This document shows, one piece after another, positions 55,789-64,000 of a stretch of DNA of 64,000 nt (positions are counted from its first letter, which is position 1; each line of letters starts with the position of its first letter). Below the pieces are notes generated by a model that ran no database searches, was not told the DNA's origin, and saw only the letters and a list, made by a program, of their open reading frames with translations. Where the stretch lies: positions 1 to 64,000 of the forward strand of contig BGKB01000067.1 in NCBI GenBank assembly GCA_003116975.1, in the 5' to 3' direction. The position numbers and the translations under genes are program-made. This DNA comes from Aurantiochytrium sp. KH105 (taxonomy: Eukaryota > Sar > Bigyra > Thraustochytrida > Thraustochytriidae).

Positions 55789-57726
55789 ATGACTTTCACC
55801 TGCGTGGACGCCACCACGCAGGCGGCTCATGGCTATCTCATTGAAACGAATTGTGACACCTACTGTCTGATTGCCTACGGACAGAACTCGTACACGAGTC
55901 TCTTTGGATACAGCTACAAGGTCTGCCAAGCGCTGGGCTGCGCCGAGCTTGACGAGGACGGAAACGTTGTCAACGATATTTTGGACCGCCTTCGCACGGC
56001 AGCCTCGGGCACACAAAATGTCTACCTCTGCGATAACACCACCTACCTCGAGTACCCGGATGCACTTCAAGTGCCCGACCCCACAACGGGTCCTTGCAAC
56101 TGGTACAACCCAGACATCATGGAAGCCGTTGTCCCGGAGTCCGACCAAACATGCACGCAGCTGCCCCTCGCGTTTACCACCGCAGGCTCGAGCAACTGGA
56201 TCCTCAACAACCTCGCTCTCTTCATTGGCCTCGTTTTCCTGGGCATCATCGTTCTCATTGCCTGCATGTGCGGCTGCTGGTTGCGTTGGCGCCACAACCG
56301 TGGTCTGAACATTTACCCCAGCAAGGCGGTCGAGCTGCAGCCTGGCAAGACGTTCAAGCACTTTGTTGCCCTCATGTACCTGTGCTTCGTCTCCATCATG
56401 ACGCTCGCCTTCATTAACGGCATGCAAGCTTTTCTTCTCGCTGATCTCTATGGCGTCGATTCCGATGACTTTGGCACCGTCACTGGCACGCTTGGCGTCG
56501 TGGACGAAATCTTTTCCATGATCGCCGTGCTTGCCTGGGGTTTCGTCGCCGACCGTCTGGGACGCCGCGCCATGCTCACGGGAGGACTTTCACTCGTCAT
56601 TCTCTCAGTGATCCTCTTTCCGAACGGCGGTTCAGTCTATCCAGGCCTCTTGTGCGCGCGCATTATTTTCGCAATCGGCTCCTCGGCGCTCACGTGCTCC
56701 ATGACCGTCGTTCTCTCTGATGTTGTCAAGCGCTCCTCGTTGGGTCTCGGCACGGGCCTGATTGGCGTTGCGTCCGGCTCGGGTGCGCTCTTCGGCGTCT
56801 TTGTCTTCATGGGTCCTGTAGCGACGGCTACATGCCTCGAGGCAGCCTACTATATTTTCCTCATCGTCCCGCTAACCATGCTCGTTGCGACTTGGGTCGC
56901 CGTGGACAACCGCCCCATCGTTCAAGCTGAAAACTCGGAGGAGGTCGAAGAGCTTGAAGACACGCGTCCGATGATGGCGCGTCTCGTCGAACTTTACCAC
57001 ACTTCAAAGAAGGATCCTCGTCTTTTGGTCAGCTACGTGTCCGGATTTGCCGCGCGTGGGGCCACCGTTGTCGTGACCACCTACCTTCCGCTGTGGATTG
57101 CGCTCGTGTATCAGGAGGATGGCCTTTGCGTCGCATCGGACTCTGGTGATTCGTCTGTGTGTGGCGAGCTCCTCGAAAATCTCAGCAAACAGGAGTGCCC
57201 GGGAGCGTACACGCGTGCCTCTCGAGTCACTGGCACTGCGCAGGCCGCTGGACTCATTGTGGCCATCTGGATCGGCTACTACGCGGGTCACTTCAAGAAC
57301 ATTTACAACGCGCTGAGCTTTGCGGGTGCCTTTGCGGGCTGCGCGTACCTCCTGACGCTGGTTATTTCCGAGCCAGCGGCGACGAGCACCTATGGTATTG
57401 CCTTTGCCTGGGGTATTGGCGAGATTGGTCTCGTTGTGGTTGCTCAAGTTGCTGTGGCCCGCCAGATGAGTTTCCACCCGCACCAGCGCGGCGCCATTGC
57501 AGGCATGTACTCCTTTGTTGGCTCGCTCGGTATCATTTTCATCACGTACGCTGGTGGTATCCTCTTTGACGACTGGATTCCGCAGGCTCCCTTTGTGTTG
57601 TTGGGCGTCTTTGCCCTCTTTCTCTCGCTCCTCGCGCTCTGGGTCAGTCGCTGGGAGAATAAGCACGGCAGCGTTATCGTTGAGGCCAAAGATACGGTTG
57701 GCACGGTCAACCCCATCTCCTCGTGA
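55789..57726 (+). CDS. Major facilitator superfamily transporter with a long N-terminal ectodomain
   Basis: ATG at 55789, 645 residues. The first ~140 residues are hydrophilic, with about 11 cysteines and N-glycosylation-type Asn (CDNTTYL), and probably face outside or the lumen; no signal peptide is evident. A hydrophobic helix follows (LFIGLVFLGIIVLIACMCGCWL), then the MFS core: motif A as GFVADRLGRRAMLTGG after TM2, RIIFAIGSSALTCSMTVV, a central cytosolic loop with EENSEEVEELEDTRP-type acidic residues, and a second six-helix half with GFAARGATVVVTTYLPLWI and GIAFAWGIGEIGLVVVAQVA. The tail is KDTVGTVNPISS. The substrate is unknown; no sugar-porter or nitrate signature is seen. Splicing before the ATG cannot be excluded (CACCAG precedes it), but no upstream exon is required. 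Confidence 0.85.
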   Translation: MTFTCVDATTQAAHGYLIETNCDTYCLIAYGQNSYTSLFGYSYKVCQALGCAELDEDGNVVNDILDRLRTAASGTQNVYLCDNTTYLEYPDALQVPDPTTGPCNWYNPDIMEAVVPESDQTCTQLPLAFTTAGSSNWILNNLALFIGLVFLGIIVLIACMCGCWLRWRHNRGLNIYPSKAVELQPGKTFKHFVALMYLCFVSIMTLAFINGMQAFLLADLYGVDSDDFGTVTGTLGVVDEIFSMIAVLAWGFVADRLGRRAMLTGGLSLVILSVILFPNGGSVYPGLLCARIIFAIGSSALTCSMTVVLSDVVKRSSLGLGTGLIGVASGSGALFGVFVFMGPVATATCLEAAYYIFLIVPLTMLVATWVAVDNRPIVQAENSEEVEELEDTRPMMARLVELYHTSKKDPRLLVSYVSGFAARGATVVVTTYLPLWIALVYQEDGLCVASDSGDSSVCGELLENLSKQECPGAYTRASRVTGTAQAAGLIVAIWIGYYAGHFKNIYNALSFAGAFAGCAYLLTLVISEPAATSTYGIAFAWGIGEIGLVVVAQVAVARQMSFHPHQRGAIAGMYSFVGSLGIIFITYAGGILFDDWIPQAPFVLLGVFALFLSLLALWVSRWENKHGSVIVEAKDTVGTVNPISS

Positions 57727-58695
57727 TTATCTTGATTTTTCTCTTGTTGCCATCTTTGATCAATTCTCTTTTCCTTTTCTCACAGTTTGTTTGTTAGCCT
57801 TGCGTTACTTTTCTGCGTCTCCTTCTACTCCAACTATTCCCTCGCAGGCAGACATTCTCGGACACTGACTGCGTCGATGCTTTCTTTCAGGCAGGATCGA
57901 CATGTTGCATGCACATAATACTCCGCTAACAAACTTCCCTGGAGCTCTCTCCCCTGTAGCCGCTGGACCTTGTCCCGACATGCTTCGAGCTCCCTGTAGA
58001 CCGTTGCACCATCTATATGAACCATAGCAGCAGAGGACGCTGACCAACCAACCAACCAAGCGCCTTTGAACCAGTTCCCGGCCCCCGCAGCTCCCTTACG
58101 GCGATCCTCGCCATTACTCCTTAAATGCACCTTTTTCCAGCGCGTGCCGCCTTTAGCAGTAAGAAACGCCGAGCCTCGTTCCGGGGCATGCGCGATCTCT
58201 CGACCTCGTTCCCCGTTCTCCGGCAGCACGTGCCGGCTCGCGGAGGCGCGATCCGCCGAGCAACCATGACATGTGCAAGAAGCTATAGGATTAGAAGCCG
58301 CAACAAAGCACGATTACCCAACACACCATGCACAACTTTCCGCCGCCTCGGCTTCTGGCTGCGGCCGCGACGCCGTCTCCCCCTCCTCGGCGCGCCCGAG
58401 ACCCTCGCCGTCGGCGCGGACGACGCGGCGTCCAAGGCGCCGAGGAGGAGGAGACGAAGTCGCGTCGAGGGCTGGCCGGTTCGCCGGCGCCAGGACGCGG
58501 CGCTGGAAGGGAAGAGACAATGATAATCGTGACACAGGGCGTGTCACGATTTGGCGGATCGTGAACACGCGGCAGGGAGAGCGAGGGAGGGGAGAGCGCG
58601 CCGCACGGACGCGGCAGAACCGAAACGCGAACCAGCCTCCGAGCGGAGACCGAGGAAAGCGAAGCAGAGGCGAACGCAGCTAGCTGGCTGGCTGG
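57727..58695. other. Intergenic region after the MFS gene
   Basis: It contains a small reading frame on the minus strand (57834-58025) and otherwise GC-rich sequence with long shadow frames on both strands. No other element is seen. Confidence 0.4.
57834..58025 (-). CDS. Possible 63-residue microprotein
   Basis: ATG (58023-58025) to stop, 63 residues. The peptide reads like a compact helical protein: MVHIDGATVYRELEACRDKV, LQGSLLAEYYVHATC, then RSCLKESIDAVSVREC with four cysteines in two clusters. The spacing does not match a twin CX9C motif. It lies in convergent orientation just after the MFS gene, so it may also be 3' UTR sequence of that gene. There is no other support. Confidence 0.3.
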   Translation of the reverse strand: MVHIDGATVYRELEACRDKVQRLQGRELQGSLLAEYYVHATCRSCLKESIDAVSVRECLPARE

Positions 58696-58803
58696 TTGGG
58701 CTTGGACGCTCGCTTGCTGGAGACGAAGAAAGGCTCGCGTCGGGGGGAGAAAGACGCAGGAGGACGGACGCGGGGTGATTGGGCTCGCGAAGAGGAGAAC
58801 AAG

Positions 58804-59427
58804 ATGTCGCTCAGCACACAGGAAGAATGGCAGACAAACCCTTCGGTGACGCTCAAGATGGCGAGCTCGTGCAAAGCGCGCGTGGTGACTACGCTGCAAT
58901 CGAAGCTGCGCAGACCCTCGTTCAAGCAAAAGGACATGTCGGCGGCCCTCCAGCCGGTGGAACAGGACCTCGACTCCAGGACCAGGCGAAGCATCAGGGT
59001 GGCTGTTGATGACAAGGCGCGTCGCAAAACAGAGGCGCAGAGGATGTTGCGCTGGTCTCGTTCTTCGACGCGAGAGAGTCGAGCAGACTCGGCATCCACC
59101 GCGTCGAGCGCGAGCTCGGCGTCTACAGCGTCGAGCAGGAGCACCTCGTCGTCCGCGTCGAGCAGAAGCTCAGGCAGGGGCCAGGGAGTTCCCGTTATGA
59201 TGGCGCTCTTGGAGGGCATCGAGACAGTGCTGGCCCGCATCAAGGCCTTTGTTGGTACGAACGGAACCGCTGGCGCTGCGCGAGACCGCACGTCGACGAG
59301 TACCTCGCGTAGCTCCCGCAGGAGCAGCAGCAGCAGCAGCAGCAGCAGCGGCAGCAGCAGCGGCAGCAGCTCGCTTGAAACCGTCGACGAAGACGAAGAA
59401 GACGAAGAAGACGATGGCGAGCTTTAA
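58804..59427 (+). CDS. Ser-rich reading frame of doubtful frame assignment
   Basis: The ATG at 58804 opens a frame of 207 residues: MSLSTQEEWQTNPSVTLKMA, then Ser/Ala-rich repeats, a credible helix (MMALLEGIETVLARIKAFVG), an (AGC)n-encoded Ser run and an acidic end (ETVDEDEEDEEDDGEL). A second plus-strand frame looks equally coding in parts: MADKPFGDAQDGELVQSARG from 58827, and ERELGVYSVEQEHLVVRVEQ near 59110-59170, but it is broken by tandem stops near 59007. A minus-strand frame also spans the region. Either the gene has an intron I could not place, the sequence has an indel, or the Ser-rich frame is real. No family is recognised. Confidence 0.35.
   Translation: MSLSTQEEWQTNPSVTLKMASSCKARVVTTLQSKLRRPSFKQKDMSAALQPVEQDLDSRTRRSIRVAVDDKARRKTEAQRMLRWSRSSTRESRADSASTASSASSASTASSRSTSSSASSRSSGRGQGVPVMMALLEGIETVLARIKAFVGTNGTAGAARDRTSTSTSRSSRRSSSSSSSSSGSSSGSSSLETVDEDEEDEEDDGEL
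59322..59370. repeat. (AGC)n trinucleotide run
   Basis: About 15 AGC/GGC units encode the Ser/Gly run of the Ser-rich frame. Such runs are prone to length variation. Confidence 0.85.
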
Positions 59428-59854
59428 GGAATACATGCACTGGTTGCAACAATGACAACGTGGCAAGTTGGCGACATGATATGATGGTCTGACAACGTGA
59501 CGAAAGCCTCACACGACGTCCACGAAACATATATCTCTATGAATAGTACTTTATCAATCCAATCCAATCCAATCAATCAGTCAATCAATCAATCAATCAA
59601 TTTTAAAATCAATCAATCAACCAAATGATTGCCATCAGTCAACTCATGATGTTTCTTCTGTAAACCAAGGGAAGATGAATCTCACGCCAGACAGAGTCTC
59701 TCTTGTGGGCGAGAACGGAAAAAGAGGTCAAAATAAACGGTAAGAAGAGAGGAAGCAAACAAACAAAAGAGCAGGGGGAAAAAACTGATTGCATTATGGC
59801 AGTCTCAGACAATCAAAGAGAAAATTCGGTGTGTGACGAACAAATTAGTAAAGT
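59428..59854. other. Convergent 3' region with CAAT repeats
   Basis: AT-rich 3' flanks. Tandem CCAAT and CAAT units fill about 59555-59622. No gene is seen. Confidence 0.5.
59555..59622. repeat. (CCAAT)n/(CAAT)n microsatellite
   Basis: Short CCAAT units pass into CAAT units, interrupted by a TTTTAAAA patch, in the 3' flank of TCTP. Confidence 0.85.
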
Positions 59855-60385
59855 TTAGTACTTCTCCGCGATCATGGCGTGGGTAAAGTAGATAAACTTG
59901 GGGGCGCCAAGCTCGTTGGCCTGGTCGTCCCACCAGGCGACAACGGGGCTGGTGAAGCTAGAGGTCTGGTAGATCTCAAAGTTCTTGAACTCAGCGTTAA
60001 GAAGCTCGAGGAAGGCCTTGGCGGACTTCATGAAGGGGCCCGGCTTGTCGCCCTTCTCCACAATCTTATCCTTGGTATCCTTGCAGAACTTCTTGTACAT
60101 GACGGCGAACTCAGCCTTCTTGAGCTCGATGGGGCCCTCGTAGCTGAAGCCAGTCTCCTTGTCGACGAGCTGGTTGACCATCTGGGCGGCGTCATCGGTG
60201 CCGGCATCGGCCTCCTCAGCAGAAGCGTTGGCGCCAATGTCGATGTCGCCGACATCCTTGTTGATCATCTTACTCTGCACAACGGTGAGGCCCTCGAGCT
60301 CGGCACCGTTGAACTTGAGCGGCTCCTGGACGTAGCTGTCGCTGAGGACCTGGTCGCCCGAGGCGATGTCCGTGTAGACGATCAT
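59855..60385 (-). CDS. TPT1: Translationally controlled tumour protein (TCTP)
   Basis: ATG at 60383-60385, 176 residues, the usual TCTP length (about 170). The family start MIVYTDIASGDQVLSDSY is followed by signature 1 around DIGANASAEEADAG, the helical hairpin (MVNQLVDKETGFSYEGPIEL, KKAEFAVMYKKFCKDTKDKI), and signature 2 in SPVVAWWDDQANELGAPKFI with the closing FTHAMIAEKY. TCTP is an abundant cytosolic protein involved in growth control, translation and calcium binding. The frame continues upstream as Arg/Ala-rich leader without a better start, and a CAGCAG just before the ATG could be an acceptor for a 5' UTR intron. Third positions are almost all G or C, as expected for a highly expressed gene here. 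Confidence 0.95.
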   Translation of the reverse strand: MIVYTDIASGDQVLSDSYVQEPLKFNGAELEGLTVVQSKMINKDVGDIDIGANASAEEADAGTDDAAQMVNQLVDKETGFSYEGPIELKKAEFAVMYKKFCKDTKDKIVEKGDKPGPFMKSAKAFLELLNAEFKNFEIYQTSSFTSPVVAWWDDQANELGAPKFIYFTHAMIAEKY

Positions 60386-61371
60386 TCTGCTGTGAGCCTG
60401 CGGCGGGACGAGCGCGCGGAAGGGAGAGGAAAGCCGAGGAAGGGCTCGCAACGGCGCTGGTCTACGGCGGGCCGGGTGCGGCGAGTGTGCGGGTAGAAAG
60501 GCCTTCGATGCGAAACTGGTTGCCAAGCCCGGGCTGCCTGCGTGGCGCCGCCGCACCGCGCGAATCGAGCGGCCGAGGCCTAGCCGCGCGCTACGGCTTT
60601 CACTACGACCCCGGACACCCGCTTCGGCCCCCGACGCGCCACTTGCGAAGGCCCGATACTCCACTTGCAAAGGCCCCTTCGCCGCCGCCTATACTCCACT
60701 TGCGAAGGCGCGGCCACTCGCCGCCAACCGTCACCCGCAGCCCCCCGCGTGTCCTCTGCGCAAGACTGGCGACTTGTTGTGTCGAAGAACCGCGGCCGAG
60801 TCATGCTGCGGGGAAATGGATGAGAAGCGGCGGGGTTCTGCAGAGGACGAGGTGGAGGTACATCTGTCGCAGTGGGAGAAGTGGCAGTGTCGGCGCATCC
60901 CCGTGCGGGAGGACCTCGAGTCCCCTTGCGCTGTACGCGGGAGATGCGATCGCAGCCATTCATTTGGCCCCGCACTTTCCCAGTGGAGCCCGGGGCGCTC
61001 TACGCGCAGTGGCACTGTGGGCGCTCGGGCCGCGTGCCTCTCGCGTTCCTCAATAGAAAAATATCGGTATATAGAACAGAACAAAAGGGGCACGCGGGGA
61101 ACGCTGTTCTTTCTGTTCCGCTTCGCAGCCGCCGTGTTCTTTTCGCAAGCCGGGGAAGACCGTTCTCTTTTCCGCCGTTCTCTCGTTCCATCCGAGGCTG
61201 CACGCGCCGGTGAACTTGACTTGGAGACACGCGCGAGACGGTGCACGCACACGTGTAGTACAAGCAGGCAGGCACGCACAGACTCCGATCGGCCTGCTGC
61301 GGCAAGAGGGACGAGGCGCGTCGCTATTGCTCGTGTCGCGGCCGAGGCCTTGCGCGTGTGGGAAAGGAAAC
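60386..61371. promoter_or_regulatory. Divergent promoter region, TCTP (-) and four-TM protein (+)
   Basis: It includes a repeated CCACTTGCGAAGGC-type element (three copies between about 60640 and 60712) and a TATATA at 61068-61073, about 300 bp before the plus-strand ATG. The long plus-strand open frame here (60774-61766) is a shadow. Confidence 0.5.
60639..60712. repeat. CCACTTGC(G/A)AAGGC direct repeats
   Basis: Three near-identical copies of CCACTTGCGAAGGC (one with CAAAGGC) lie about 30 bp apart, between TCTP and its neighbour and 250-330 bp before the TCTP start. Confidence 0.7.
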
Positions 61372-62064
61372 ATGGGCTCGGAGGTGGCGGCGGTGGGAGC
61401 GGCGGAGGACGGCCCCGCGCGGGGAAGGCAGACGCAGGCCAGCGACAAGCCCTTCTTCGGCCAAGAGACGTATTTCCCGAGGCCGCCGCAGCTCAGACGC
61501 TTGTCGGAGTGGTCCGGCTTTCCCTTTGCGCACAAGCACCATGTGAAAATCACGAGCAAGAAGGTCGTTCGCGCCGCGAGTCTCATCGGCTGGAACGCGC
61601 TCATCATGTTTCTGTCCGAGGTCGTCATCGAGATCCTCATGGTGGCCAAAGTTATGCCGAAGATCCCCTTTCGTCTGGACTTTTTTGCGCTCACGACAAT
61701 CTCAGCGCTTTTGGGCTACCAGACGCTCGTTGGTGTGGCGCGGCGCGAGCTCGACGTCACGCGTAACTCGCTTATTCTCGCCTTTTACGTGGAGGGCTTT
61801 CTCATTGTGGGAGACATTCAGTTCTTGTTGGAGGACACCTATACGCTGCTACTTGCGGTCCGCATTCCCTTCATCGTGCTCACATTTGTCAACTTCGTTC
61901 TCGTCATCTGGATGTATTTTGAGCTGCACAACACCTTTAGGCCGGACTGGCCCATTCTCTTTGACGTCCTCTTTCTACGCAACGAGAATAAACTTGAGAG
62001 TGGCCCAGCGCGAGACGAGACTCTCGACGACGACAGCAGTCACTCAGATGGTGAGAACGTGTGA
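61372..62064 (+). CDS. Four-TM membrane protein of unknown family
   Basis: The ATG at 61372 gives 230 residues; the frame upstream is leader. After a short N-terminal Gly/Ala segment comes a conserved-looking stretch (FFGQETYFPRPPQL, RLSEWSGFPFAHKHHVKI). Four hydrophobic helices follow: AASLIGWNALIMFLSEVVIE, FFALTTISALLGYQTLVGVA, SLILAFYVEGFLIVGDIQFL and RIPFIVLTFVNFVLVIWMYF. The C-terminus is acidic and hydrophilic (DDDSSHSDGENV). No signal peptide is seen and the loops are short. I recognise no family. Length and topology would fit a small organelle-membrane or vesicle protein. Confidence 0.7.
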   Translation: MGSEVAAVGAAEDGPARGRQTQASDKPFFGQETYFPRPPQLRRLSEWSGFPFAHKHHVKITSKKVVRAASLIGWNALIMFLSEVVIEILMVAKVMPKIPFRLDFFALTTISALLGYQTLVGVARRELDVTRNSLILAFYVEGFLIVGDIQFLLEDTYTLLLAVRIPFIVLTFVNFVLVIWMYFELHNTFRPDWPILFDVLFLRNENKLESGPARDETLDDDSSHSDGENV

Positions 62065-62700
62065 GCGCGTTTTTTTTAATTTGCCATACGCCTTTTTCGC
62101 CAGCGTGTATCGTCCGAGTCATGTGACTAAAGCGGTCAAAGGTATACGCTTCGACTGGCCGCCTCCACTGCGCGAGACTGTGCGCGGCGACGGAGCTTGC
62201 ATATTCCTCTTGCCATTTTCTCCTTTTTACAATGAAAAGGAGATGCGTGTGCGTTTGTGCAGGAGCGAATGACCGCATTTTGTTCAAGCAGGCAGGCTTC
62301 AAGTGTGATGTCGGCGACTGCGCTCCATGAAGTCCTAGGCTTAGTTTCTAAAATCTATCGACTCACAATTTTGTTTTGAACGGACGCTGCTGTCATCGAA
62401 GAGATCGGGGAAGAGCGAAGCTGGCGAAATAGCAGCAGCTACACGTGGTGTGGCAAATTTCCTACTTGTAACGTCGTATCCTCAACCCCCACTCACTTCC
62501 CAGTGTTTGCTTGTTAAATTTTTCTTTGCGAGCTTTTCTACGTCCTCCGACGTGACGAGTTTCTGTTCAAGTATGAATGGAATGCAATGAAGAAAAAAAT
62601 GAAATAACCTTGTCCTTCTTCTGGAAATGGATTGTCCGTCTCTCTGTTCTTTGTCTCTGCCTAAGTGCTGGGCCTTCTTCACATATGACCTCCCGACTGC
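62065..62700. other. Convergent 3' region
   Basis: AT-rich 3' flanks of the four-TM gene (+) and SND1 (-). A short minus-strand frame (62482-62682) is noted but unsupported. Confidence 0.45.
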
Positions 62701-64000
62701 TTAGTCCTCCTCCTCACGAGGATCGCCATAGCGCCAGAGGTTAACGTGGTTGCGGTGCGCGCGCTGCTCCGTATCTTCGAGGAGTTTGATGAGATCAGTC
62801 TCCTCTTTGGTCCGCGCAAAGCGCGTGGTCCGCTTGTCGCAATAGCCGAGACCCTCGCGCAAAATAACCTCCGCGACGCAGAGCTGCTCGTCTTCGGCCT
62901 TGTCCTCCTCCTTGAGGTACAAGGAAACCAGCTGGTAGCCCTCTTCGTTCTTGCTCGGATGGAGCTTGGCGGTCACTGACTTGCCAAAGACAAGGTCGCT
63001 GAGAAGCATGGCTGCCTCGCGACCATACTCGCGATCCAGAGCAGGCGTCTTCGTAAAAGCCAGCACACACTCGCGCGCTAATGCAGGCGAGGCGCACACC
63101 GCCGTGTTGGGCATCGGGCGCACGTGCGACATCTCCACGGTTCCCTCGTTGCCAAAGTCCACATAACGAATGTGAAGACGAGGCGCCGACTTGTTGCCAC
63201 TCTCGCGAATCACAGACAAGATCCGTGCACGGTACCACGCCATGCCCGAACCATCGTCAAAGAGCGCCACACACATTTGGTTCCGTCTCGGCTCCATCAG
63301 ACCCTCGCCGCCAGGCGTGGTGCCATGCTGGCTCGCAAGCGCTTGCATTTCCTTCGTGACAGCCTCCATCTTGCTCTGTGCGGCAGCCGATTGCGTCTGA
63401 ATGAAGAACGTGTGCCCGTTGGCAATCTCCGAGACCGAAGCCACAACCTTTTCGAGAGGACGGTTCTCTGTGGCGGCGCCGTTCCCGGACCCCCAAGCCG
63501 CCATGGGACCGCCCGTGGCCGCCTCGGCCGCCTCGGGGACATACTTTTCCCACATGCGCAGACGCTTGGCCTGAGCCGTGGCCATCTCGCGCTTGAGCTC
63601 CTCGCCCACAGACGTGTAGCGTGCAGAGTACTCGTGGACGCTCGCCAGACCCATTTGTACCATGAGCACAGAGGCGTTGACCTTGTCCTGGCCGCGCTTG
63701 ACCCAGCACTGGCCAATCGCCGTGCCGGCCTTGTCCATCGACTCAATCTCCACGACGACCTCGCGCTGCAGCAACAGCGAACGCGCAAACACGTACGCCT
63801 CGTTCGACCATGGCTCTGCCGACGTTGCCGGACGCCCGTGCATCGCGGGGCGAGCACGTTGCGGCGTCACTACACCGCCGAGCGCAAAGTTCAGAATGCA
63901 GTTCATCTGCGGAATCACGACTCGAAGACGCGATCCGCTCAGCACGTAGTCTACCACAGCGCGGTGCGAGCCGGCCTCCAGACCCGGCGATCCGCGCGAC
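62701..64000 (-). CDS. SND1: Tudor-SN / SND1, C-terminal part (5' end cut by window)
   Basis: The frame is open to the window edge and has no ATG there, so the start lies beyond 64000. The part present holds the end of SNase repeats 3-4 (VDYVLSGSRLRVVIPQMNC, then SNEAYVFARSLLLQREVVVE and MGLASVHEYSARY), the Tudor domain (MCVALFDDGSGMAWYRARIL, LHIRYVDFGNEGTVEMSHVR with the aromatic-cage Tyr and Phe), and the split last SNase repeat (SLYLKEEDKAEDEQLCVAEV, HRNHVNLWRYGD). SND1 is a conserved RNA-binding protein of RNA granules, with roles in splicing, RNA decay and stress. The catalytic residues of bacterial nucleases are not expected in these repeats. The end of the gene is complete. Confidence 0.93.
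   Translation of the reverse strand, partial: SRGSPGLEAGSHRAVVDYVLSGSRLRVVIPQMNCILNFALGGVVTPQRARPAMHGRPATSAEPWSNEAYVFARSLLLQREVVVEIESMDKAGTAIGQCWVKRGQDKVNASVLMVQMGLASVHEYSARYTSVGEELKREMATAQAKRLRMWEKYVPEAAEAATGGPMAAWGSGNGAATENRPLEKVVASVSEIANGHTFFIQTQSAAAQSKMEAVTKEMQALASQHGTTPGGEGLMEPRRNQMCVALFDDGSGMAWYRARILSVIRESGNKSAPRLHIRYVDFGNEGTVEMSHVRPMPNTAVCASPALARECVLAFTKTPALDREYGREAAMLLSDLVFGKSVTAKLHPSKNEEGYQLVSLYLKEEDKAEDEQLCVAEVILREGLGYCDKRTTRFARTKEETDLIKLLEDTEQRAHRNHVNLWRYGDPREEED

Noticed and set aside
62482-62682. 66-residue minus-strand frame with protein-like end (TSEDVEKLAKKNLTSKHWEV)
   Set aside because: Lies in the AT-rich 3' flank of SND1 with no other support; probably chance.
1-64000. CRISPR arrays, rRNA genes, bacterial operons or complete transposons
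   Set aside because: No regularly spaced repeats of the right size, no rRNA motifs, no operon-like spacing, and no transposase or reverse transcriptase motifs were seen.

Overview
The window is nuclear DNA from a GC-rich, intron-poor unicellular eukaryote. The evidence is eukaryote-only gene families (PP2A B55, ZW10, ALG8, IFRD, TCTP, Tudor-SN, Hook), GT-AG introns in three genes, and long low-complexity intergenic stretches. A radial-spoke protein shows a motile flagellum at some life stage. A hybrid histidine kinase together with flagellar, GPI-anchored and augmin-like genes fits a stramenopile such as a thraustochytrid (Labyrinthulomycetes). That placement is inference from gene content and style; no marker gene proves it.

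Layout. 0-5 kb: 3' part of a hybrid histidine kinase (+), then an RSP2-like DPY-30/GAF protein (+). 5-12 kb: a coiled-coil PX-domain protein (-), a HAUS4-like coiled-coil protein (+) and a DUF676 lipase-like hydrolase (-). 12-14.3 kb: a low-complexity block with an assembly ambiguity and a 30-bp perfect palindrome, then a four-exon CCHC zinc-knuckle gene (+). 14.7-22 kb: a small coiled-coil protein (-), an SMI1/KNR4-like protein (+), PP2A B55 (-, with a 39-nt last exon) and IFRD (-). 22.7-31.7 kb: an MMPL/RND transporter (+), a divergent macro-domain protein (-), ZW10 (+) and a three-exon TTC1 (-). TTC1 is divergently paired with the STE24 CAAX protease (+, from 31.8 kb) across about 150 bp. 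33.9-42.8 kb: a C2/EF-hand protein (+), ALG8 (+) and a Hook-like coiled-coil protein (+).

43-53.2 kb: three minus-strand genes for secreted or surface proteins. They are a GPI-type Ala/Thr-rich protein, a large LamG-like single-pass protein with a cytosolic WW domain, and a small GPI-type protein with two copies of a cysteine-rich module. 53.3-55.7 kb: probably an unresolved intron-containing gene plus low-complexity DNA. 55.8-64 kb: an MFS transporter (+), a Ser-rich ORF of doubtful frame (+), TCTP (-), a four-TM protein (+) and the 3' part of Tudor-SN/SND1 (-).

The genes do not form a pathway or operon; they are housekeeping and cell-biology genes in the usual scattered eukaryotic arrangement. 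The themes that stand out are the surface-protein cluster and short T-poor tandem repeats in the sense-strand leaders of several genes. I found no rRNA, tRNA, CRISPR array or intact transposon.
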